Assembly: GCA_023228995.1 (NCBI GenBank)
Contig: JALOAD010000052.1
Coordinates: 1 to 19,208 of the forward strand
Direction: 5' to 3'
Origin: JALOAD01 sp023228995 [NCBI: Candidatus Muiribacterium halophilum]
Lineage (GTDB): Bacteria > Muiribacteriota > Muiribacteriia > Muiribacteriales
DNA length: 19,208 nt
Shown: one piece after another, positions 1 to 6,204 of the stretch
Layout of the letters: each line of letters opens with the position of its first letter
How positions within the stretch are numbered: the stretch's first letter is position 1
Notes under the pieces: model-generated
Told to the model about the DNA's origin: nothing
Database searches by the model: none
Seen by the model: only the letters and a program-made list of their open reading frames with translations
Made by a program: the position numbers and the translations under genes

Positions 1-293
1 ATCTTAAGGAAATTACATGGAGGTAATTTAAAGCTGAACATGTAAGGAGAAAATTTATACTATGTAAATTTTCAACTGGTACCAAGATATCAATTGTTTT
101 GAATTGTATAATTATTTAAAATATTGTATCCATTAATCAAAAAAATTTCTAACGAGTTCTCGTAATTGAATCCTCTTATTAAATAAACAAAAATCAATAT
201 AATGTCATCTCAAAGGAAATTTCATATAAAAGGCAAAAAACTTTTCACAATTTTTTGCTTCTATAAGTTGTGCTATTTAATTAGAGAACTCAA
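1..293. other. Gene-free left edge with a 9-bp inverted repeat
   Basis: No convincing complete gene is visible. Plus-strand frame 1 is open from base 1 to a TAA at 43-45 (about 14 codons, ending LKLNM) and could be the tail of a gene outside the window; this is too short to test. A perfect 9-bp inverted repeat, GAAAATTTA (49-57) and TAAATTTTC (65-73), follows with a 7-nt loop but no T-run, so it is a weak terminator at best. A short interrupted palindrome, ACGAG-TT-CTCGT, lies at 152-163. The rest is AT-rich DNA without recognisable signals apart from the hairpin listed at 233-258. Confidence 0.4.
233..258 (-). terminator. Weak hairpin downstream of the ECF-S-like gene
   Basis: GCAAAAAA (233-240) and TTTTTTGC (251-258) form an 8-bp perfect inverted repeat with a 10-nt loop. 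It lies about 35 nt past the stop of the minus-strand gene ending at 294. The stem is mostly A-T and the following T-run is poor, so this is only a candidate 3' end for the minus-strand transcript. Confidence 0.25.
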
Positions 294-782
294 TTAGGAA
301 ATTCCAACTAAACCTATTTTTTTAAACATAAATTCAGCAAGAATAGTTCCAAATATCGCAGTGATAATCTGAATAAATGAAAAAAAAGCCACAAAAAAAT
401 TCGGTGGAACATTAAAATTAAACACTTTTAAAAAAATCAAAGCACCAATATATATAAATAAAGCTTTAACTAATTGAGGAATGAAAAATCTAATAAAAAA
501 TCTATGTTTTTTTAAATATTTATACAAAAGAACAAAAACAATATTTCCAAATATTATAACAGGAACAGAAAAATACAATGCAGGCGATAAAAACCCTGTC
601 AACATTCCCAAAGTTGGCGAAAGAATACAACTTATAACACCATAATATAATCCAAGTCTTAAAAAAATAAAAATAAGAATACTATTTACAAATATACCTG
701 TAATAATCTGAGGAAGATGAAATATCTGAAATACTGCAATAAGTGCTAAAAAAAGCGATACTTCAATAGTTTTTTTTATCAT
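294..782 (-). CDS. Putative ECF transporter S component
   Basis: A very hydrophobic 162-residue protein with about five membrane segments, few charges and a basic C-terminal helix. The stretch around residues 20-75 (LPQIITGIFVN, then a long helix, then SPTLGMLTGFLSPALYFSVPVI) resembles the small substrate-binding (S) subunits of energy-coupling-factor vitamin/metal importers, whose TG..VN and SPxxG..xGxL patterns it seems to share. S components need a T subunit and two ATPases; none is nearby, so it would use a shared ECF module elsewhere. The ATG at 780-782 is preceded by GGAG (791-794) with an 8-nt gap. The stop of the upstream HEAT gene lies inside that ribosome-binding site, so the two are co-transcribed and probably coupled. 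The substrate cannot be inferred. Confidence 0.55.
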   Translation of the reverse strand: MIKKTIEVSLFLALIAVFQIFHLPQIITGIFVNSILIFIFLRLGLYYGVISCILSPTLGMLTGFLSPALYFSVPVIIFGNIVFVLLYKYLKKHRFFIRFFIPQLVKALFIYIGALIFLKVFNFNVPPNFFVAFFSFIQIITAIFGTILAEFMFKKIGLVGIS

Positions 783-793
783 AATAATTTCTC

Positions 794-1327
794 CTAAATT
801 AAAACATCTTCAAAAGAATTGACAGATTTAATTTTCCCATCTAAAAAATCAAATATTTTTTTTTCTTCTTCATTCAATGAATAATCTTTAAATAATAAAT
901 AATATTTTTTTAATAGTTCAGAATCTTCTATATCAGAAATTTTAAAATGTAAATATTCAAACAACATATTTGAATTAATCTTTTTACAAATAATATAAGC
1001 TTGTCTTTGAACTTTATGACTTTTATCTTCAAGCACATCAAAAAGAAAAGTCATAATATATTCAGAAGTTATCAATCCAAGACCAATTACAGCATGTCTT
1101 CTAACAATATCTGACGAATGTTTTAAACCTTTACAGATTTTAAGCACATCAGCTTCATCTGAAATTTTACCCAAAACTACATACATAATAGATAATAACT
1201 CAATATCATTTTCAATTTGAATTAAATCATAAAGCTCATCAGTTGATATACTATGTTTTTTAGCAAAAATATTTCTAAATAAAACCATTTTAGAATTTTT
1301 ATCCATTACTTTAAAATTATTTCGCAT
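794..1327 (-). CDS. Small HEAT-repeat protein
   Basis: A 177-residue, helix-rich soluble protein with no signal peptide. About three HEAT-like helical pairs can be read across residues 25-125, for example SSDIVRRHAVIGLGL and SHKVQRQAYIICKK, where conserved V/I-R-A-L positions define HEAT repeats. These act as protein-binding scaffolds; no partner is evident. I choose the ATG at 1325-1327 because AAAGGA lies 5 nt upstream. A longer reading frame starts at 1369, but its first codons (MHRFDP) are encoded by the terminal repeat of the adjacent transposon and are probably not native. The repeat region lines up with that of the HEAT protein at 2432-3244 in spacing and in R/A/L positions, suggesting paralogues separated by the RAYT insertion. 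The stop overlaps the ribosome-binding site of the next gene. Confidence 0.75.
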   Translation of the reverse strand: MRNNFKVMDKNSKMVLFRNIFAKKHSISTDELYDLIQIENDIELLSIMYVVLGKISDEADVLKICKGLKHSSDIVRRHAVIGLGLITSEYIMTFLFDVLEDKSHKVQRQAYIICKKINSNMLFEYLHFKISDIEDSELLKKYYLLFKDYSLNEEEKKIFDFLDGKIKSVNSFEDVLI

Positions 1328-1350
1328 ATAATCCTTTTCAACCTTTTTAT

Positions 1351-1372
1351 TGGGGTCAAACCTGTGCATAAC
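1351..1372. repeat. Left terminal inverted repeat of RAYT element
   Basis: It begins TGGGGTCAAACC and ends TGTGCATAAC. It is the reverse complement of 2348-2369 with a single mismatch. It contains TGTGCATAA (1363-1371), which on the other strand is TTATGCACA, a match to the degenerate DnaA-box pattern TTATNCACA. It also supplies the transposase stop codon (TGA, 1356-1358) and a spurious ATG for the neighbouring HEAT gene. Confidence 0.85.
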
Positions 1373-2312
1373 GCATTAATTTCTTTAAAGTATCTCTCAG
1401 ACTCAAATTTTTATTTATCTCCTCTTCCATTCTTTTTACAATAGAAGATACTGAATTCTCTTTTATACCAAATAAACAAGCAATATCTTTCCTTTTCATT
1501 CTTGTTTGTTTTCTTAGTAAATAAATTGTAAATTTTTTATAAAAATTATTTCTTTTTTTAGCAAAAATCTCTTCTTCTGTTATGTTAAACTCAGCAATAA
1601 CTATTTTAATAATATTATCATGAAATCGTGTTTTATTCATTTTTGTACTTATCAATTCAGAGTTTTCAGGAATTTCTTTTAGTCTTTTTTCTACCTTATT
1701 TATAAATATTTCATCTCCTATTGCCAATGAATTATATATCAATTTTGGTAAATCAGATGATTTTATGTCATTAATCAAGAATTTATAATATTTTTCTGCT
1801 GCGTTTTTTAAGTTATTGTCAAATTGAGATAAAATATGATTTTTATTAAGATTTTCTATTACAGACCCTTTTTTACCAAGATAATAATTAAGACTGCTAA
1901 ATTTATAAACTGTTGGATTATCAACTATCTTAGCACGACATGGATTTAAATGAATATAATTTACAAGTTTTAATGAATAATTATCGTGGTCGATTAATAT
2001 TGACTTGAACCTTCCTTGAAAAACATGTCCAGGTTTTTGAGATAAAACTCTATACCAGTTTGCATAGCTTTCATTGAGATGTTTCATCGCTTCAGACAAA
2101 TTCCCTTCAGGAGTTTGTATATAAAGATGATAATGATTATCCATTATACAATAAGCAAAACATATAATATTATATTTTATTAAAGATTCGTTTAATTTTT
2201 CAATGAATTTTAATTTAAAAGATGTTTTTTTGAATATATATCTTTTCAGATCTCCACGAGATATTACATGATAACAGGCATTTTCAAATTGAATTCTTAA
2301 TGGTCTTGTCAT
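1356..2312 (-). CDS. REP-associated tyrosine transposase with DnaA-like C-terminal domain
   Basis: A 318-residue IS200-like (Y1, HUH) transposase of the REP-associated (RAYT) type, expected to nick and rejoin single-stranded hairpin-forming ends. The N-terminus (MTRPLRIQF..ACYHVISRGD) is the typical RAYT opening. The metal-binding HUH motif is H60-Y61-H62 within IMDNHYHLYIQT. The likely nucleophile is Y119 in VNYIHLNP, and GHVFQGRFKS (95-104) is also family-typical. Residues about 231-298 resemble DnaA domain IV: a helix with EFNITEEEIFAKKRN, then IYLLRKQTRMKRKDIACLFG and a degenerate signature ENSVSSIVKRM in place of the usual R-D-H-T-T-V core. The ATG at 2310-2312 has no clear ribosome-binding site, consistent with low expression. 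The gene looks intact. Confidence 0.92.
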   Translation of the reverse strand: MTRPLRIQFENACYHVISRGDLKRYIFKKTSFKLKFIEKLNESLIKYNIICFAYCIMDNHYHLYIQTPEGNLSEAMKHLNESYANWYRVLSQKPGHVFQGRFKSILIDHDNYSLKLVNYIHLNPCRAKIVDNPTVYKFSSLNYYLGKKGSVIENLNKNHILSQFDNNLKNAAEKYYKFLINDIKSSDLPKLIYNSLAIGDEIFINKVEKRLKEIPENSELISTKMNKTRFHDNIIKIVIAEFNITEEEIFAKKRNNFYKKFTIYLLRKQTRMKRKDIACLFGIKENSVSSIVKRMEEEINKNLSLRDTLKKLMRYAQV

Positions 2313-2347
2313 AAATTAATTTTATCAACATAAGTTATTTTTTGCAA

Positions 2348-2369
2348 GTTATGCACAGGTCTGACCCCA
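2348..2369. repeat. Right terminal inverted repeat of RAYT element
   Basis: It begins GTTATGCACAGG and ends CTGACCCCA. It pairs with 1351-1372 with one mismatch. TTATGCACA at 2349-2357 matches TTATNCACA, the degenerate DnaA-box pattern. It lies 35 bp upstream of the transposase start. Confidence 0.85.
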
Positions 2370-2422
2370 TTCATGACCCCATTCATGACCCACAGGTCTG
2401 ACCCCATTCATGACCCCATTCA
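2354..2422. repeat. Direct-repeat tail of RAYT element
   Basis: Two tandem copies of a roughly 37-bp unit beginning CACAGGTCTGACCCC occupy 2354-2390 and 2391-2422, the second cut short. Within them the 12-mer TGACCCCATTCA occurs four times (2362-2373, 2374-2385, 2399-2410, 2411-2422). The second unit begins with the inner part of the terminal repeat but lacks its TTATG start, so it looks like a partial duplication of the element's end. Confidence 0.85.
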
Positions 2423-2431
2423 ACAAAAATT

Positions 2432-3244
2432 TTACTTTTTAAAAAGATTTGTTATTTTAGAAATTGCTGCTATTGAATGATTTTTGATACTTTCCAGAAT
2501 ATTATCACTTTCTTTTTCACTGTTTTCTATTTTCCCGATTTTATCAAGTGCCATTTCTAATAATGACAATGCTGCTTTTCCTTCCATTTTGTTTAATACA
2601 TAAACAGCACTTTTTAAAGAATCAATTTCATTGGAATATACCATTTTTTTTAATATATCTATTACTTTGTGATCTCCTCTTCTTTTAAGAAATTCAATAA
2701 CACTTGATCTTACTCTTGGAGATGTATCGTTTACAAATTGAAGTATTTTATCATGAGTTTTTGGATTATCTAGTTTTGATAAAGTCTGTATTGCATTTGC
2801 TCGAATTCTTTCATCATTGTCATAAATGTAATTTAATATTTTATCAGAATCTCCAGTATGCCCAATTTCACCAATTGTAGAAATCATTGTTGCAATTACA
2901 AATGGATCTGTTTCTTTAATAAGACAGTTTAACACAACATCTTTATATTGACTTAAATTTTCCTTTATAATTCTTTGAAGTGTCGATATTTTTTCATCAG
3001 AAGTTCCATTTAAAAGTGTTTTTTCTGGATTCATGGAAGCTTTTTCCAATTCATGTTTAACTCTTGTTGTAAATTCATGATATTTTGCACGAGCCATACT
3101 TCTTAATTCACTTTGTTCAGCATTTTGTATAATATTTTTTAAAAAATCCCTCTTTCTATCATCAGGCAATGGAGATATTAATAAATTATCAAGAAATCTT
3201 CGTTTTTCTTTTTCAGTTAAATTATAAAAATCAGATAATCTCAT
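2432..3244 (-). CDS. HEAT-repeat protein
   Basis: A 270-residue soluble protein with a charged, helical N-terminal region (1-75) followed by HEAT-like repeats at about 78-230. Recognisable units are ETDPFVIATMISTIGEIG, NDERIRANAIQTLSKL and TSPRVRSSVIEFLKRRG, with the D-x-x-V/I-R-x-x-A/V spacing of HEAT or PBS-lyase-type repeats. The role is probably scaffolding; no catalytic residues are seen. The ATG at 3242-3244 is chosen over an in-frame TTG at 3248-3250 because GGA sits 9 nt upstream of the ATG but only 3 nt from the TTG. It heads a minus-strand run that continues, after the RAYT element, with a second HEAT protein and an ECF-S-like protein. A promoter is visible just upstream. Confidence 0.82.
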   Translation of the reverse strand: MRLSDFYNLTEKEKRRFLDNLLISPLPDDRKRDFLKNIIQNAEQSELRSMARAKYHEFTTRVKHELEKASMNPEKTLLNGTSDEKISTLQRIIKENLSQYKDVVLNCLIKETDPFVIATMISTIGEIGHTGDSDKILNYIYDNDERIRANAIQTLSKLDNPKTHDKILQFVNDTSPRVRSSVIEFLKRRGDHKVIDILKKMVYSNEIDSLKSAVYVLNKMEGKAALSLLEMALDKIGKIENSEKESDNILESIKNHSIAAISKITNLFKK

Positions 3245-3292
3245 ACTCAATAATCCATTTTTTGTGAAAACAGTATTTTAATATATTAATGA

Positions 3293-3334
3293 AGTCTATA
3301 GACTATTATTTCATTATCAAAGTATAAAAGTCAA
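3293..3334 (-). promoter_or_regulatory. Promoter with palindrome at the start site, upstream of HEAT gene
   Basis: On the minus strand, TTGACT (3329-3334) and AATAAT (3305-3310) form a sigma70-like pair with an 18-nt spacer. Immediately downstream is a perfect 12-bp palindrome, AGTCTATAGACT (3293-3304), which covers the predicted transcription start and could be a repressor site. Outer AATGA/TCATT segments extend the symmetry imperfectly. The promoter begins just beyond the 3' end of the upstream TPR gene, so the HEAT operon can be transcribed independently. Confidence 0.5.
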
Positions 3335-3340
3335 GGGATT

Positions 3341-5977
3341 TTATTTTTGAAAACTCTTATATTCATACCAAGTCATGCCTGATTTAAATACTTCGAGTTT
3401 TTCTTTATATATAGCAAGATTGCTTTCTTTTACTATTTCTTGTTGAAGTATTATTGCATCTTTATAAAAACCAGCTTCGGCATAAGCTGTTGCAAGAGTA
3501 TCTTTCAAATAAAGTATTGGTTTTAATTTATAAGCTTTTCTTGCATATATAACTGCTTTTTTGCCATCTCGATATTTTGAATTATCTGCCATTATTAAGA
3601 AATTTGCTATTTGATTATAAAGTTGTTCTTTTTTGGAATATTTATCAATACCTTTTTCTAAAAGTTCAAAAACTTGTTTATATTGTTTATCTTCAAATAA
3701 AAAATCAGATAATGTTAAAATATTTCTTTCGGTAAAATCATATTCAATAACAAAATACATATCTTGTATTGCACTTTTTAAATTTTGATTTTTATAATTA
3801 AGCATTGCTCTTATGCTTACAAGTTCAACACTTTTTCTATTGATTTTTATTGCTTTATCAATAAAATCGACTGCATCGTCAAATTGACTATAACTTTCTT
3901 TTACTAATGCAAGCATTTTATATATTTCCCAGTTGTTTTTACTTACTTTTAAACAATTATTAAAATAAATTTCTGCTTTATAAAAAACCTGTCTTTCAAA
4001 AAATATACTGCCTAAAATATAATTAGATTCAAAACTATGTTTTTCTTTTTTTATTGCTTTATTTGCATATTTTTCAGCTAATGCAATTTTTTTACCATCA
4101 AAATAAATTCCTGCAAGATTATTTAAAATTTCAATTGGTTCATTAAATTTATTTAATAAATATTCAAATACAACAATACTTTCTTCTTTTCTACTTAATT
4201 TATATAAAATATCTGCTTTAATCTTTAAAAGTTCATATTCATCTGAAAAAGTTTCAAGTAAAAATTCAACATAATACAAACTTTCCTCATAAGCTTCATA
4301 AGAATAAAGATTTTTATATAAAATACGAATTATCTCATTATCATTGCCAAATATTTTAATATATCTTTTGCATAATTCAATTGTTTCTTTGAAATTATTA
4401 TTTCTATTTGCAATATGTATTTCAGCAATAAGATTATGTTGTTTTATATCTTGAAGCGAGTCAGGAGCTATATAATCTATTTTAAACTTTTCAATATTAT
4501 TAAAATTAAATTTTTGGGAAATTTCAGCAATATTTTCAAGTTCTTTTATATAATCTACTTTTTTTGAATATTTTGTATTTTTTTCTCTTTTTGGATTTTT
4601 TGCTTTTAAAAGGTAAATATTTTTTTCTTTAACTCCAATTGTATAAAAAGAATTATTTTCTGCTGAATAAATGCAATTTCCCATAAAGTCATATTTATCT
4701 TCACATGGTACATTGTTTAAAAAAAAACTATAATCATAAGGTGTAGTAATTTTAAAAGGAAATGGATAAAATATTTCTCTTTCATCTTTTTTTAATGCAC
4801 CTGTATATGCAATATTTGTCCAATCATCATCAAAACTGTAATCTCTTATTTGCGGTAACGAAACAAGTCCTCTACCATTTATAATCAAAAAATCATCACC
4901 ATCTCTTTTAAATATTGTTGAATAATAAAGATTATTTTTTTCTATTTCTAATTTTGAAAAATTCGTTCCTTTAAACAATTCTTTATCATTAATTGAAAAT
5001 ATTGTATTTTCTTCACTTTTAAAAAATTTAAAAGATGTAAAAAGAAAATCTCCATTTTCAGAAAATTTGAAAAAATCAGAATTTTTTATATTTGAATACA
5101 TAATATTTCCATTAATAAAAAAGTGATAATCTCCTCTTTCATTAATTTCTTTTATAAGAAACGAAAAAAATCTTCCATCTTTTGAAAATGAAATATTCTT
5201 TATCTTTAAAAAATCTCCAATTTTGGAATTGTTTAAATATAAACTCTGATAATTATCTTTTTCAACAAGATAAACAATATCTTTATTATCAGGCGAAAAT
5301 ACTATTTCTTTAACATTTCCATCAATTTGTTTATATTCACCATTATCATTTAATATAAAAAATTCATTTTCTTTTTCTAAAAAACACGCATTTCTTTTTC
5401 CATTGTCTGAAAAAAATATTTTTTTAACTTTATATCCTTTTTTTAGTGCAAAAATATAATTATCTATATTTAACACACTATTACCATTTAAATATGTAAA
5501 AAAAGCAAATTTGCCTGTAGAATGTAAATTATAAACTGTATCTTTATTATTTAAAATTTTTTTATCTTCAAAATATATAAAATCTCCATTAATAAGCAGA
5601 TAATCTTTATTATTTTCAGAAATTACAACATCATCAAACTCTTGACCGTTAAAAAGTTTTTTATTTCGTTTATTATAAACAGTAACAACCCAATTGATTT
5701 TTCCATCTTTTTCAAAAACTCTTACTGAATTTGGAAATGTTGATATTTTGTATTTATCAGGAATTTTATATAAATGCGTTTTTTCTATATCTAAAAATTG
5801 TTTTTCTGTATTATTGAAGAATCGTAAATCAAGTGAAAAAGGTAATATTTTTTCAATTAAAATATGTTGTTTTTTATTTATTTTAAAAGAAAAATAAAAA
5901 ATAATAAGTAAAATAACTATAATGATAATACTCACAAATATTTTTTTTAAAAAACTATATTTTAATCTTTTGTTCAT
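3341..5977 (-). CDS. Membrane-anchored propeller/TPR repeat protein
   Basis: An 878-residue protein with a positively charged N-terminus and one hydrophobic helix (about 12-31), so probably anchored with the bulk outside the cytoplasm. Residues about 60-450 are beta-rich and contain WD40/PD40-like phrases (FSPDNKDIVYLVE, FSKDGRFFSFL, FSENGDFLFTS), suggesting an incomplete or divergent beta-propeller. From about 510 to 865 there are consecutive TPR helix pairs. The last part (RDGKKAVIYARKAYKL, then LKDTLATAYAEAGFYKDAI) matches the RDG-AV-A-KA / DTLA-AYAE-G pattern common at the ends of bacterial TPR arrays. It is likely an envelope scaffold; the substrate is unknown. Its own ribosome-binding site is poor (AAAGA), and its ATG overlaps the stop of a 25-codon leader ORF. 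Codon use is dominated by A/T-ending codons, with many TTA and AAA. Confidence 0.75.
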   Translation of the reverse strand: MNKRLKYSFLKKIFVSIIIIVILLIIFYFSFKINKKQHILIEKILPFSLDLRFFNNTEKQFLDIEKTHLYKIPDKYKISTFPNSVRVFEKDGKINWVVTVYNKRNKKLFNGQEFDDVVISENNKDYLLINGDFIYFEDKKILNNKDTVYNLHSTGKFAFFTYLNGNSVLNIDNYIFALKKGYKVKKIFFSDNGKRNACFLEKENEFFILNDNGEYKQIDGNVKEIVFSPDNKDIVYLVEKDNYQSLYLNNSKIGDFLKIKNISFSKDGRFFSFLIKEINERGDYHFFINGNIMYSNIKNSDFFKFSENGDFLFTSFKFFKSEENTIFSINDKELFKGTNFSKLEIEKNNLYYSTIFKRDGDDFLIINGRGLVSLPQIRDYSFDDDWTNIAYTGALKKDEREIFYPFPFKITTPYDYSFFLNNVPCEDKYDFMGNCIYSAENNSFYTIGVKEKNIYLLKAKNPKREKNTKYSKKVDYIKELENIAEISQKFNFNNIEKFKIDYIAPDSLQDIKQHNLIAEIHIANRNNNFKETIELCKRYIKIFGNDNEIIRILYKNLYSYEAYEESLYYVEFLLETFSDEYELLKIKADILYKLSRKEESIVVFEYLLNKFNEPIEILNNLAGIYFDGKKIALAEKYANKAIKKEKHSFESNYILGSIFFERQVFYKAEIYFNNCLKVSKNNWEIYKMLALVKESYSQFDDAVDFIDKAIKINRKSVELVSIRAMLNYKNQNLKSAIQDMYFVIEYDFTERNILTLSDFLFEDKQYKQVFELLEKGIDKYSKKEQLYNQIANFLIMADNSKYRDGKKAVIYARKAYKLKPILYLKDTLATAYAEAGFYKDAIILQQEIVKESNLAIYKEKLEVFKSGMTWYEYKSFQK

Positions 5978-6054
5978 TATTCTTTATTTTTTAATCTTGT
6001 TTTTTTATTTTTTTTCATTAGGTTAAGGGTTAGTTTTATTAAATTTTTCTTCAT
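5977..6054 (-). CDS. Possible 25-residue leader peptide upstream of TPR gene
   Basis: An ATG at 6052-6054 preceded by GAGG (4-nt gap) opens a 25-codon frame encoding a lysine-rich peptide beginning MKKNLIKLTLNL. Its TAA stop shares its last A with the ATG of the 878-residue protein (TAATG). This layout fits translational coupling, with the leader bringing ribosomes to a start that has little Shine-Dalgarno sequence of its own. The peptide itself may have no function. The AT-rich context makes short chance ORFs common, so confidence is moderate. Confidence 0.4.
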   Translation of the reverse strand: MKKNLIKLTLNLMKKNKKTRLKNKE

Positions 6055-6118
6055 ATTTCCTCACTTTAAATCAATTATTATACTTACAAAAGCTTAGATT
6101 AATTAAATTATCGGTATT

Positions 6119-6162
6119 TGTAACAAACTGTTACACAAAAATAATATTAAATATGATATAAT
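6119..6162 (+). promoter_or_regulatory. Extended -10 promoter with upstream inverted repeat
   Basis: TGATATAAT (6154-6162) is a perfect extended -10 (TGN plus TATAAT) about 43 nt before the chosen start of the exported protein. There is no good -35. Where the -35 would be, an inverted repeat TGTAAC-AAACT-GTTACA (6119-6135) occupies roughly -50 to -34, a typical place for an activator or a repressor that blocks RNA polymerase. On the opposite strand, a TATAAT (around 6076-6081) may serve the divergent TPR gene. Confidence 0.5.
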
Positions 6163-6204
6163 TTTATACATACTATATATATTATATAAAAAGGAGTGTT
6201 GAAA

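Larger units (their letters stand above)
1351..2422 (-). mobile_element. RAYT (Y1 transposase) element with terminal inverted repeats
   Basis: The unit consists of a Y1/HUH-type transposase gene bounded by near-perfect inverted repeats at 1351-1372 and 2348-2369 (21 of 22 positions match). The right-hand repeat is followed by a tail of short direct repeats up to 2422. The stop codon and last five residues of the transposase lie inside the left repeat. The unit sits between two HEAT-repeat genes on the same strand, ending 10 bp from the stop of one and 24 bp from the start of the other. The exact ends are inferred; no target-site duplication was recognised. Confidence 0.75.

Noticed and set aside
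1-45. C-terminal fragment of a gene entering from the left edge
   Set aside because: Fourteen open codons are too few to distinguish from chance; mentioned only in the description of the region.
1328-1369. Longer N-terminus for the HEAT protein starting at 1369
   Set aside because: The first residues are encoded by the transposon's terminal repeat, and a better start with AAAGGA exists at 1327.
1363-2357. Chromosomal origin based on two DnaA-box-like 9-mers
   Set aside because: Only two boxes exist and both are explained as parts of the transposon's terminal repeats.
5694-5897. Plus-strand ORF inside the TPR gene
   Set aside because: It is antisense to a long supported gene, has biased composition and no ribosome-binding site; a shadow frame.
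6196-6204. GTG start for the large exported protein
   Set aside because: It lies within the AAGGAG ribosome-binding site; the ATG at 6205 has ideal spacing and begins a clean signal peptide.
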